This document shows positions 1 through 42,100 of a DNA stretch of 64,000 nt, piece by piece (position 1 is the stretch's first letter; each line of letters starts with the position of its first letter). This stretch comes from Chrysaora quinquecirrha (Eukaryota > Cnidaria > Scyphozoa > Semaeostomeae > Pelagiidae). The position numbers and the translations under genes were made by a program. Location of the stretch: NCBI GenBank assembly GCA_014526335.1, contig JACTAT010000014.1, forward strand, positions 4,341,340 to 4,405,339, read 5' to 3'. Below the pieces are notes generated by a model. It was not told where the DNA came from, made no database searches, and worked only from the letters and a program-made list of their open reading frames with translations.

Positions 1-30165
<30,165 letters not shown>

Positions 30166-30433
30166 ACTGATCAACTGCATTTTATGGCTAAGTAGACAAT
30201 TTATTACATAAGAAACATTTAGGATATATTTTTGTAGGGATGTCTTTTATTTTTCTGTTTTTGTTTTTTATTTATTCTTTCCTATTTTGCAGTATTTATA
30301 AGTATCATTTAGCTTAGCATATTGATACAAAAGGGATTATAAGTACCGATATTTATTAATTTACATTAGAATCTCGGTTTAATGAACGCCAATAACAGAT
30401 TCCTACTTGATATAATAATATAACGAACTTCCC

Positions 30434-30650
30434 AGCTTGACGAAAAGAAACATTGCTCGTCAAACATTTTTGATTGAATAAATAATAAAATGTTTTTTAT
30501 GCTTTCAAAAACATTTCTGAGTGAGTTCAGGGGAGAGTCAGCTTGCCAAACAATGTTTCTGGCCTTGGTAAAGGCTGTCGAACATTGTTTGTAAAGGAAA
30601 TCTGAAATGTTTGACCAACAATGTTTGTTGGTTTGGCCAGGGCCTAAGTC
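30434..30650. mobile_element. MITE family 1 copy in the CPS 3' flank
   Basis: Ends with gtttggccagggcctaag; internal caacaatgtttg and cgtcaaacattt words match the family. The left terminus is eroded. Confidence 0.7.
30477..30482 (+). promoter_or_regulatory. Candidate poly(A) signal AATAAA for CPS
   Basis: First AATAAA I find after the CPS stop (30163-30165), about 310 bases downstream, followed by a second overlapping AATAAA-like word. It lies inside the MITE family 1 copy. Confidence 0.4.
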
Positions 30651-31038
30651 TGTTTCTCTTCAGAGTTCGTTACATTGGGATTCAACTTATCGGTTAAAAG
30701 TATTTTGTTTTATTTTCTTTTTTGTGGTATTTTTATTCTTTCTTTCATATATTTATTTGCCATTGCAAACCCCAATTTAAACTCTGTCTTCTTTGTTTTC
30801 ATTCTACGTAAATCTTCTAGATTTTTATTCCGATTGCGTAGCTTATTTTCAACGCCATGTATCGTTATGATAAGCTTCTCTAGACTTGTTGCAAAAGTCG
30901 TTAGTTTCTGCTCATACCCATCTCCTTCACCCTGCCGCAACTAGTTTGACCGTTCTCGGTTCAGTAAGCTAAAACTACGACTCCAACTCAAACACTTATG
31001 TATAAGTCTAATGCTTCTATGTGATACAACAATGCGTC

Positions 31039-31290
31039 TACACTTTTTTTTTCAATAACCAACTTGACTTTGGTCAAGCCCTCAAGAGTTGCTTAACATA
31101 TCTAGGATTTCAGCCGTCACAGAATGCCTGGTACCCCCTAAAAACTCTTATTTTGGCTCTTTTCTGGCTTCTCAATGTAACTGACAAGTTTGCAAGGATG
31201 TACAGTATAATGAAAGCTATTTCACCAGAAATTTTAGCACAAACTCAGCCCTGGTTGCTTATTGAACAGTTGCTTATTTAAAAAAGTGTT
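31039..31290. mobile_element. TIR element, left copy flanking the glutamate receptor gene
   Basis: Begins tacactttttttttcaataa and ends agttgcttatttaaaaaagtgt, near inverted repeats. A second copy at 37077-37310 shares the interior (gccctcaagagttgcttaac; cttattttggct), so both are members of one family. Confidence 0.8.
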
Positions 31291-31677
31291 TTCTTATATT
31301 CATTTCTGACACCATCTAGTCGTTACACAGTTCCAGAAATGGGGCATGTATGTATGTTCTACTTCTGCAATTTTCCAAATGTTGTCAGTCGCAGTCGGAT
31401 TTGCCTAGTTCTATCGTCAGTCGCAGTCGACCTGAGCGCTCTGAGTACAGGTAATATTAAATTAAACTTTCAATCCATTTTATATTCCAACTGATTTAGG
31501 CCTGTGTCAGTTTGGCTGAGAAATGTCAAGAAACTGTTGAATTAAAATTAAAATTTTCGTTTGTCTGGGTTTGAAGACTGGCGATAGGATAAACATTGGA
31601 AATATATATATATAAACTAAAGATATTACAGAGTAATGTCTGATTAAGAATTGTAAAGATTTATCAAGCAAGCAAGC

Positions 31678-34600
31678 ATGAATCTGGCTTTGGCATACAA
31701 GCGAACAATCAATTTTCAAGCCTTAATTCAACTTTCATTGTTATTTATCAATACTTCTTCAACTTCATGGATGATAAATTTTGAAGACCAAGAGACTAAT
31801 ACCAAGAACTCTACTGCAATCGAACGGAACACCTCACTAAAGGATCTGATAACTTTTGTGGAAAGCCTAAAAGCTGAAAATTCGATTGATATTCACTCGC
31901 TGGAATTAGTCACAGAAAGTAGAATCCAAGACCTTGGAAAAAGTGAAATGGTTGACACAATTAAACAATCACATCTGACGGTATGTAAGAATGTTTTTTT
32001 TCTTAATTGTCATTTGATATCTAAACTGATATTTAGTTCAACAATTTATATAGATTTTGTTTCAAACCAGGACCCCCTAGAGCCATTCTAACTTGTGTGC
32101 CAAGCTTTGGAACCAAGGGTCATATGGGCCGAACCAAGGGCCATACGGGGTGAAGCTCACAGGCCCATAGGTGAAGCTGTATTGACCTATGGACATATGG
32201 GTCAATGAAGCCGTATTGATATTAAGACCATATAGACATATAAGGCCATTTTTACCTATGACTACAATAAAGCCACAAGGACCCGTAGAAGCATATAAAA
32301 CCATAGGGTCCTATGGACCTATGGACCCCAATAGGCCCGTGGAAAAGAGTTTTAGAGCCATTCGGACCCTCAATTGTAGAAGATTTCAAATCCACGCTGT
32401 CAAAGAAATAAGCGGATCAAATTTAATTGCTGTCATGTTATTGATTTTCGTTTTAGGTATGTCCTTTGAGTCAGTCGATTGAAGCACTCGTATCATATCT
32501 TGACTCTTACGCAGCAATCTCAAACCATAACAAAAGTACGAAAACTGGCTTAGTGCTCTATCTAAAGGAAAATAGGACAGAGCTTGAACAAAACCTGTTA
32601 TTTTCAAAGTTGTTCGCAAATCCCGCAGCAAAATCATGGACTGTCACCGCAGTTTATTATGTTAACGATCTGAACATAAGAAGAATCGTTAGAATGTCAG
32701 CAGCAACTGGCAGTTATATGTTTTTTGTTGACCTGCCGGGGAATACAGCGGCAAGACTAATGATGGAGGCATATAAATTTGGCCTGCGGAGGAGATTCGT
32801 CGAGAATATATGGCTGCTATCTGCAGCAACTACGCTTGAGTTCCCTATTTGGTCTAATGTTCCTGACAGCATAGTTATTGGTTTTAAAACGAAATCTGAA
32901 GAAGGTATTTATCAAAAAATTCAGACCAAGCGATGTGGTTTACAAACTGGCAGGTAATCCTTTTCAGAGATTTTTTATTTCCTTGACAATTAAGTCTTTG
33001 ACTGCCGGAGAGCCAAGTCGCAAATTGTAAAGTGTCAACGCAAATCGCGGTGACGGAACGTCTTTTTCGTTCTAAACATTACACGCTTTTTATATTATAA
33101 AGAACCTTGGTCTAAATTCAAAAGTGCTAGCTCTTTTGATTCAATTGTAGTACCAAAAGTTACTCAGCCAATAGTTTCACTGCATATTTACACTCGTGTA
33201 ATGCATGTGCAGTACAGTGGAGGGTGTGCAGTAGCGTGGAAAATCCTCCACCGTACTGATGATATCCCTCCAGCGTACTGATGATATCCCTCCACTGTAC
33301 TGAATATCCTCCACTGTACTGCACAGACATTACCCGGGCTGATTTAGTCCCATGACTATTATAAATAGACGTATGAGCAAAGCTGGAAGCTTCTCAAGGA
33401 AACGGTTGACACATGCGTAACATACAATTTTTGCAAGTTTTGACTAAAATGTATGGAATCGGCTTTCTAATTCTTTATTGTTTGCATTGATTAAAATATT
33501 CAAAATGGAGCAGTTCCTCAGCGATTTTATCTTAAGTATAAGATCTTCAAATTTTTCGACCTTCTAGCTACACGTAGGTTCCTGATAAGGTGGTCCTTTA
33601 TGGAAGATAGCTTGTATTCGCTTCCTCTTCTTGCAATTGCAATTACAATTCTTTTATTCCCCTGTAAAAGTTATTTTCTAAATTAGTATTAGAGACTAGC
33701 CGGGCTGACCGTCGATGCCCAGTGGAACAAAGTTCGTTGTTCTTTATCTTAAGCGACATTTAATTTTCGAAAGAATAATTAGAGAGAATTTAGTTTTTTT
33801 TAACAGAAGAAGCTTGGGTGTATGGTTGGTATTTGATGTTGATATAAACATACATACATGCATTCTTACGTTGCTCGAAGTTACTTCACAACAAATGATT
33901 TCCGTTTCAGGACTGTTTACGTGGAAACTGTTCAATTATTAAATGACCCATCGTATTTGACTGGAAAGACATGGAAAACAGTTGGTGAATGGAGGAACAA
34001 CACGATCACTACCAAAATCTCTAAACTCGTATCATCCGCTCCAATACTGCGAATCGTGACAGGCGATTCCTATGCGCCATACTTGCAGATTGTAGCTACA
34101 AATGAGAACGTCAAATGTGGGCTAAATGGTATTCGAGGGTATCGGTATGAAAATTCCACGTCTGATAAAACGATGGATATCTGTGCATACGGAAGAGATA
34201 TTGATTACATCAGATATTTTGAGAAAGAGCTTGGTTTTCAAGCGGTGTTTTATGTTGCTCAGGATGGCACATGGGGTAAAACGGGGGCTCTTGGGGACGT
34301 AATGATTGGGAAAGCTGACTTTCTTGTCAGCTCATATACGACAAAAGACCTCGAATTTTCATTCGCTCATGAAGGTGGTATGTGTATTGCTTATATGCAA
34401 AATAGTAATTTTGAGGGAATGGGGCCTGGTGCTCCTTTCCATATTAACGTTTGGTTGATGCTTGCGAGTACCTTCGTTGCTGCCGCAGTTATTCTTTGGA
34501 TCATAGAAATTTCAAGCCCTTATGGTAATTTTCAGAAGAAACTGAGACCTTCGGAAAACCTAAAGGCCTTCAACCTTGATGACAGTTTGAATTATTTTTG

Positions 34601-36619
34601 GGGATTGGTTGTATGTGGAGAATTGATAAAAAAGAAACCACGAAGTAACGGCAGTCATGTAATGGCAGTTTTGTTTTCTTGTTTTGGTATTGGAGTGGTT
34701 GCACTTTACACTGCCAACGTCATTTCTTTTCTGGTTACAAACGTGGAAGAGCCTCCTATAACGGGACTAAGTGATCCAAAGGTTTGTCGTATGCTTCCTT
34801 ATTCTTCGTAAAACATATTGCAGTTTCTTATTATTTATGGTGATGCTTATTCTGTATAAGATATACTGCAGCAAAACAAACCGCCTGTTTTCTTTATATG
34901 CGTTTGTTTGTTCTCACTAAGCTATAAACCTCATGAATATTGTTAGCTGATACAGAAACTGTTATGTTATGGCAAGGTCACAAAGTAACAACTTCCAGAT
35001 TTACGAGTGAAATTTATTGTTGAAGAGATTGAAGAGAAGTGGTCCAGATGTTGATCCCTGTTGAACTTCTTAATTAAATCCCACGTTTGTAACTTTCATC
35101 AGTCAGTCTGAAATCATCAGCCATTTTTAGTTTATTGGCTAAAAATTAAGAACATCATGCCGCGAAAATAATACCTGGTTTGGTTGTAGCAATTATACCA
35201 TTATCCTTGGTTCTCAAGAGCCAAAACTCTTGAACTCTCTATCATATCATCATCATGGCATCTTAACATCGATATAGATCTATAAAGTAAACTATAGTAT
35301 AATTCCTGAATTCGCTATCCAACAGTTCTTTGTTCATTCTTTTACGCTTTTTTTCTCAGCTTCTGCGAAAAACCGTTCGAGTGGCTTCTTTAAAAGGTGC
35401 TGTCCTTCTTGAAAAGCTGAAGAGTAGTAGCCAGGAATATCAGAGGCAACTTCATGATGCTCTTGTGTTTGTTGAAAGCTTTGAAGATGGCATGAACAAA
35501 CTTACACCTAAGATTAAAAAAAGATTAGAAAATTGTGGAAAAGATACCTAACTGTGCACATAAGCATACAAAGGAGATAGAATGTATCAATATTTTTTGA
35601 ATTAGTACTAAAGACTAGCCAGGGTACCAATTCATGCACGGTAGTGTTATCCTGATATCATAGACTGCTACACTAGTATAAGAGACTAGCCAGGGTGCCC
35701 ATTCATGCACATTGCTGAACTAGTGTAAGAGACTAGTATTAGAGACTAGCTAGGGTACCAATACATGCACGGTAGTGTTATCCTGATATCATAGACTGCT
35801 GCACTAGTATTAGAGACTAGCCAGGGTGCCCATTCATGCACATTGCTAAATTAGTATTAGAGACTAGCGTGAGTGCCCGTTCATGCACATTGTTGAACTA
35901 GTATTAGAGACTTGCCAGGGTGCCTGTTCATGCACATTGCTGAACTAGTGTTAGAGACTAGTATTATAGACTAGCCAGGGTGCCCGTTCATGAACATTAC
36001 TGAACTAGTATTAGAGACTAGCTAGGGTGCCCGTTCATGCACATTGTTGAACTAGTATTAGAGATTAGCCAGGGTGCCCATTCATGCATGGTAGTGTTAT
36101 CCTGTAGTGCTATTATCATTAATATTATCTCAAATATTGTATCATCTTTAATAATCATCTTAAATATTATATTATCTATTCAGGAAAGTCCATTTTTCAT
36201 TGCTGATAAACTTTCCTTACAATATTACTCTGAAATCGATGGAACATGCCGAATTAAGATGGTCTCAATAAAGGAGCTTCGCTTTGATGTTGCTTTGGCC
36301 TTCAGGAAAGGTTTCGGATGGCAGAGTCAGATCAATTCAGCAGTAAGAGAAAACATGAACACCGGAGCTTATGACCTCATCAATAAAAAGTTACATTGCA
36401 AAAGGTTCAAACTGCAAAGCAACACCAGCTTATTTTCCGTTGGGGCTCAAGCAATTCCAAGGTTTATTTGTTTATCTCTCTACTGGAATTTTGGTTTCGG
36501 TGAATATCGCGTTTGTCGTTTGGATTTTCCGGCGGTTACAGTTTAGATTTGGTAAAAAACGGGAGTATGGGCTGGATGTGAGCGAGGTGAAGGGAAACCA
36601 AGCGAATCAAGGCGTGTGA
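31678..36619 (+). CDS. Ionotropic glutamate receptor-like channel subunit (one apparent frameshift; one exon end unresolved)
   Basis: Ligand-gated cation channel of the iGluR superfamily. Exons: 31678-31980, 32457-32953, 33911-34781, 35360 to about 35550, 36184-36619. The start ATG is followed by a signal-peptide-like stretch (IQLSLLFINTSST). A reduced amino-terminal domain contains EAYKFGLRRRFVENIW. The S1 ligand-binding half starts at IVTGDSYAPYLQ; TM1 is WLMLASTFVAAAVILWIIE; the pore loop is about LNYFWGLVVCGELIKKKPRS; TM3 carries ALYTANVISFLVTN, the family's SYTANLAAFLT motif. S2 continues in exons 4 and 5 (ESPFFIADKLSLQYYSE), then TM4 LFVYLSTGILVSVNIAFVVW. The S1 TTKDLEF segment lacks the Arg that normally binds the amino-acid carboxylate, so the ligand may not be glutamate. 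No in-frame GT donor ends exon 4 before its TAA at 35549. In exon 5 the frame must shift at 36400-36403 to reach TM4. Confidence 0.82.
32090..32350. repeat. CCATAGG/CCATATGG word-rich intronic stretch
   Basis: Imperfect repeats of ggcccatagg, gacctatgg and ccatatagac in both orientations, within the receptor's first intron. Local low-complexity; no element ends are seen. Confidence 0.5.
33206..33325. repeat. Inverted/tandem repeat cluster in the second receptor intron
   Basis: gtgcagtacagtgga near 33208 is the reverse complement of tccactgtactgcac near 33312. Between them cctccagcgtactgatgata-like units repeat. It could fold as a hairpin. Confidence 0.65.
35603..36105. repeat. CTAGTATTAGAGACTAGCC minisatellite in the receptor's fourth intron
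   Basis: About ten units of 45-60 bases, each with actagtattagagactagcc then agggtgcccattcatgcaca. Single diverged units also occur at about 33685-33720 and 38618-38640. The array starts about 50 bases after the exon 4 stop codon. Confidence 0.9.
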
Positions 36620-36872
36620 TTGTCACGTGAAGCCTAAACCTGCCTCCATATGGTCGTAACACACGGGACAATGTTGTGTCAGGGACATAACGGCGATACA
36701 AAGGACCATATGGAAATGTTTTAAATGATGTCACGTACCTCTTTTGATCAGACAAGCTGAGACGAGTTCAAGTTCTTAAAACATCGCCTCGTTGTCTTAT
36801 TTATTATGCATTCGAGTTTTACTGTGGTCGGCGATGGCTTCATCCTTTTCCATCACTGATAGATAAAGCTAG

Positions 36873-36878
36873 AATAAA
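36873..36878 (+). promoter_or_regulatory. Candidate poly(A) signal AATAAA for the glutamate receptor gene
   Basis: AATAAA about 250 bases after the receptor stop codon; the nearest canonical hexamer that I see on this strand. Confidence 0.4.
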
Positions 36879-37076
36879 GGACCCCACTTATGAACAATCT
36901 GACCATCTTTCTCGACCGATCTATCTTGTCACACGAAATACTCAATACGGGAAGAAGTATATCCAGAGGAATGAAGTTTCTACAACCATAAGTAGTAGAA
37001 ATCTCAACATATAGTTGCACCAATTGCTGAGACAACTTTTGTCTACGCAGATAAGCAGGAGTCTGTCGCAGCCAAC

Positions 37077-37310
37077 TACACTTTTTTTCAATAAGCAACT
37101 GGACTTTCATCCAGCCCTCAAGAGTTGCTTAACATATCTAGTATTTAAGCCCTCACATGATCACTTGTACCCCTTAAAACCTCTTATTTTGGCTTTTTCT
37201 GGCTTTTCAATGTAACTGAAAAGATTGCAAGGATAATGTACTGTATATGATGATTAACACAATCTCAGCCCTACTTGCTTGTTGACCAGTTGCTTATTAA
37301 AAAAAGTGTA
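37077..37310. mobile_element. TIR element, right copy flanking the glutamate receptor gene
   Basis: Left end tacactttttttcaataagc and right end gcttattaaaaaaagtgta are inverted repeats of about 23 bases with one mismatch/gap. TA at both ends fits a TA-target element. Same orientation as the 31039-31290 copy. Confidence 0.82.
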
Positions 37311-38050
37311 TCATTACGTGAACTGCCGGCCTGCCACGAGATAGGGCTTTTCTATCTATAGGGCAAATTTGCCTTGTTTAATAATGGGGTGACAGGATTA
37401 GGAAAAAGTTCCCACTATCCTGGACGTGAAAGTCCTCTTTGGAAATACAGTAGCCTAAGAAAACCTCACAACATTGAAAAAGCATTTGAAGAGCTCATTA
37501 GTTAAAGACTGAAAATAGACTTGAAGAATATTCCAATTTTATTGTTATTTAAGTCGCATTGTTGCATCATTACACAGAATACAGTTACACATGTAAGATA
37601 AAGATAATACACAAAAAGATAGTTTCAATTTGGTAAATACAAAATATTACGAGAAGTAAAACACTGTAGAAAAAGGAACAACAAAACATTCCCTCATTCA
37701 AAAAATGTACAGACAATTTTTCTTGAAAAGAAAGGTCTTCAAACTTCCCCTCAAAATTCTAATTAATATGTACATTAAAAATTATTACAGATTACCAATA
37801 AGGAATACCATTAGAAAATAATTGCAATTTTTGATTAAGGTACGTTTAGGTATGTCTTAAGGCACAAACTGAGGCCAATTGCTGAGCGAGTTTGATTCAC
37901 ATTGTCTGATTGTTGGTTCAATTCTTACCATGGTCAACTTGTGATTAAGAATAAGGAGAGTCATCAGCTCTCTGTCACTCGAGGCAGAACCAACAAACAA
38001 AATCGTGAGATGTGGTCGAATGACTGGGTTGACCTGCTTAGATTCACCTT

Positions 38051-38213
38051 GAAGGTGCTATGGCGTCGTGGTCTAATCCAGCAAGCTCTTGGTGACAAGA
38101 GCCAAGCTGGTCAGGGCTTGAGCCCCAGTCTCGGTAACGTCGTGACTCACAACCAGGGTCGACGTGCCGTTAGTTCTTCTACTTGCCCTGAATACACCAT
38201 TCCACCTTCAACC
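38051..38213 (+). repeat. tRNA-derived SINE, family A (diverged copy)
   Basis: aaggtgctatggcgtcgtgg at the head, then gggcttgagccccag (B-box region), ggtaacgtcgtgac and a CACCATTCCACCTTCAAC tail align with 8012-8189. Confidence 0.65.
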
Positions 38214-39042
38214 GTCTTGAGTTATTAAGTTGTCTCCCTATGCCAAGCAAAGGAAACCCCACTATGGGCTGATCTATCTATTTAGGTTCAAGTTGACGTA
38301 TTTGAGTCGTATTTTACTAAATTTCTAACGCTCAAACTTCACGTTTGAATGATCTCGGTAATCTTCTTTTATTTATTCAGCGTGATGTAATAATTCTAGG
38401 GGCAAGTACACATGTTGAAAGGTACACCATCATCTGTCGAAAGGACTTTCGAATAAACTAAGGTTCCTTTCTTTGTGTGACTGTTAATATAGACGAATAA
38501 TTATTGACACGACTACAATCTTGGACAAAATATATCCGGACTGTTTGTTATTGATGTTAACATTCCATTTTCATGCACAGTGCCCACCAATCAATGTTGA
38601 TTTTTTCATGAAGGGGAACTAGTATTAGAACTAGCCAGGGTCCATCAGAAGTCCAGCAATTTATGTCCAAGATTGTAGATACTATGGTCTTGCGGTTAAG
38701 TTCAAAACTTAATCTAGTCTAGCAACAAGTTGAGATGGGGTTGAGTATATTAAACCCGAGCTTGCACTAAAAGAAGGGTAAATCCTTATAACCTGGGTAA
38801 AAATCGGTCTTCCAATTAATACAATAAAGTTTTAAACAATATAATACAATCTACAAATTATAGAAATTTCTTATATTAATTTCCTAAATCCAAAACCAAT
38901 TCTACTTCTTCGCAGAAGAATGACAGTGACGATATATTAAAAAATTCAACAAGATCTACTTGTTTGGACTTCTCCAATTCTTGATCACGTCTACGATTCT
39001 GAAAAATAATAAAATAAAAAATAGAGGTCGTTTTATCCGGGG

Positions 39043-39048
39043 TTTATT
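39043..39048 (-). promoter_or_regulatory. Candidate poly(A) signal for the RGS gene
   Basis: TTTATT on the plus strand (AATAAA on the minus) lies about 53 bases after the TGA at 39101-39103, which supports ending the RGS gene there. Confidence 0.45.
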
Positions 39049-39100
39049 GAAAGGTCTTATTTGAAAATTTAGTAGCTACAAAGTACAGAAATAATTGATA

Positions 39101-42100
39101 TCATGAAAAAGCTCCATACCCCCGTTTTGCATTCGGTGTTTCCCTGATCAACGTCTTGTATTCTTCAGATTTTAGAAACCTTTGATAACTATCTGTTTTC
39201 ATGAGTGTGTAGATTTGCATCTGAAAAAAAAACAAATTATCAAATGTGAGGAAGCAAAAACAATGGTTTGCTGTGATTGAGAAGGAACTGCAGTGGAAAC
39301 AAAATCGAGGGTAAGTGGAGGCAGGTAATGGGTTTATTCTTTAGGGTTATGTAATAAAAACTAAGCGAACCCCCCAATGCTTCTGAGTCGAAGGTTTTGC
39401 AGACTCTGAAAGCCGCCGAAAGCTTTCATTGGATGCTGCTAAACAGCCATACAGAGGCAGCCATTCGACGCCGTAAGGAACACGTTCTCGAGGTCTGCGA
39501 AAAACAAAATAAACGCGAAAATGCGAACGAAAATGTATCGAAGAATACGCCCTATATTTATTCATAGTCTGGGTTTTATAAAATTTGCAAATTTCGATTA
39601 GAAACACAATTATCTTTGAACATACGAAAAGCTCTATCATACTGAACATTTTGAAAGCTCTTGCTATGCTTATTAAGACAAAGTTAATGCTCTATTTTGT
39701 TAAGAGAGCCTTTAATAAATTTGTCTATTTCTTTACCTGTGCAGGCTCAAAAGTGAAATGATTGGGATCCTTCATACGCTCTTCCACAAGCTCAACAGCT
39801 CTTTGGTCAACGTTGATGGAGTGTAATGCATCTTTGCTTAGATATTCGCTGAAAAATAAATCAACATATCCAGGTAAATATTGGTTATAAAATAATAACT
39901 TAAATGCTTAAGTGCTAATGACACGATAAACTAAGTCAGTATACTTCTTAGAGCTTGAACGCCTTATCTTTTCCATCGCTTTCCAGCCTTGTTCAAAACC
40001 ATTTATATTCTGTTGAAGAATACTTTCAGCGCACCGTGTGTAGAAGGAAATTCGTTCTTAAATAGCTTTGAAATATGTTGTCATCTGTCAGATCAAACAC
40101 TAGACTTGCTTCCCAAGTCCCTAACTTTCGCTCACATTGAATTGAATTGATGTTGTTGTTGTTCGCTTCAGTTTGAGCGTCCAGCAATTCAATTCAATAG
40201 CGATAACTACGACTCATGTAGTAAGTCTAATTAAACACCTGTTAATTACAGCTGTCTACTTAGACCCTGGTGAAACAACGAAACATTTTTTGCCAAACAT
40301 TTTGAAGTTGCCTTTGAAACAAAATGTTTGACCGTTTGGCTACATCGCAAAACATTGCTCGTCGTCGAGGAATGTTCTGTGACGTAGCCAAATGGTCAAA
40401 CATTGCTTGCAAAGCGAGTCTGAAATGTTTGTCCAACAATGTTGGACCATGTTCATGAAATCTCATTGTTTGAGCGAAAATCTCTGAAAATCTTTTCCTT
40501 CGTTGTGGAAATATCGACTGCTTTTACAAGCAAAACAAAATCAAATGTCTACATACTTATGAATTTGACTTGCTCTCTCCCTGATGATGGACAAGGGGCA
40601 GAATTTGAACTCTTCCACTGTTAACCAGAACCTGTAAAACAGAAAGGCGTGCATGTAGGGGTCCATTTGGTGCGAAAAATTAGAGCAAAATCTTGGTTTG
40701 GTGAGGGATACAGATACAAGATTCATCTTTCCATGTATTTGATTTATTTAGCTAAGTTTTGAAATAATTGTTGCTACAAACCTTAAATTTTCAGCACTAA
40801 ATTCTTTCTCGAGAAACTTCAAAAACACCATTGTTCCTTGCGAGTCTCTTAAAAGGTCGTTCAAAGTAAAACCCCAACGTCGAACTTGCTTCTGAGGTGG
40901 AATGATGCTGAAAGTGAAGAAACAAAACATCAAGCTAATGGCATGTTCTGCTAAACCAATTCTTTTTTCGGAATGGTGTTTTCGAAGCCATTCTCCTGAA
41001 AACGGCAGGTTTTGGAGCTCTCCAAAACCTTCTGTCATCATTAAAAGCAGAAGGTTTCCGAGACTTTCGAGAGATTCTCGGTTTGAAATTCGAAGGAGGC
41101 TGCAATGTCGCCAGTCGCCGGGAGACAATCAACGAATGGGTCTGTGGATGAGGCAAGCAACAATTTTGCCGCATAAGTTTTTGGATTTTCAGAACTCCTT
41201 TTTTTGAAAATCATGGATTCTGTTTTTGAAGCTTTCTGTTTTCAAAATTCGGATATTTTTAGAGGTTCAGAAGAACACGCCCTAAATGGTATGAAATAAG
41301 CAATCTATATTATACGTCAATTAAATAAATTTGCCAGCATTCTCGTTTCGTACTGTTTTTATCAGCATATTCATTTCTAACGGTATTCTTCAGCATGTTC
41401 AATTCGTACCATATGTATGTTCAAAATTCATTCGTCGGCATCTTCATTTCTTAGTGCATTCAAAACCAAGTTCATTTCATACTGCATTCGTCGGCATCTT
41501 CATTTCTTACTGTATTCAAAATCTAGTTCATTTCATACTGCATTCGTCAGCATGTTAATTTCATACTTTCAAATCCATGTTCATTTCACACTGCATTCGT
41601 CAGCAATTTCTTTTTATACTACATCTGCCAGCATGAACATTTCATATTGTTATCGTCAGCATGTACATTTCATACCGCATTCAATATGGCTTTAAAATGC
41701 CACTTACCAAAGTTACTTACGCGCAGTGGAAAATCAAAGAATGCACCAAAAAAATACAAATGTAACATTAACAAATCATGCATTAGCATTGCAGGCCATA
41801 ACATACCGTTTATTATTATCTTGCCAAAATGCGTTATCATCGGTGATCCAGGGGTTTGAAGGCGACGGCGAAAATAGAACAGGATCGTAGCTAGCGTACT
41901 GAGCTGTTTTTTGTATTAAACTGAAATAAAATAAAAGTTAAATATTCAAGTTCGGAAATGAAAACAGTCTTTATTATATGTTGCGTATTACAATAAAGTG
42001 TGGGAAAATTTTGTGGAGGTGGTAAAGTTGAGACGGGAGGTGAAAACGCAAGGAAATCATTTCGTTTCCATTTGAAAACGTATCCGTGTAGACAGGGTCT

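Larger units (their letters stand above)
30166..31677. other. Intergenic region between CPS and the glutamate receptor gene
   Basis: Contains the CPS 3' UTR, a MITE family 1 copy (30434-30650) and a TIR element (31039-31290). The remainder shows short unsupported frames only. Confidence 0.8.
36620..39100. other. Intergenic region between the receptor and RGS genes (convergent 3' ends)
   Basis: Contains a candidate poly(A) signal for the receptor (36873-36878), a TIR element (37077-37310), a tRNA-SINE (38051-38213) and one stray minisatellite unit (38618-38640). No other coding sequence recognised, except that a further short 3' RGS exon near 38880-39000 (minus) cannot be excluded. Confidence 0.75.

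Noticed and set aside
35603..36105. Regularly spaced repeats resembling a CRISPR array
   Set aside because: Units are contiguous and of variable length with repeated 'spacers', in an animal intron. It is a minisatellite.
38880..39010. Additional C-terminal RGS exon on the minus strand (NRRRDQELEKSKQVDL)
   Set aside because: It has an acceptor-like TTTTTCAG, but the phase from the preceding exon would give a different short frame, and a poly(A) hexamer lies between. Left as a possibility only.
40902..41207. Plus-strand 101-codon frame
   Set aside because: Antisense to the RGS intron and partly to the RGS exon ending at 40907; no domain or splice support.
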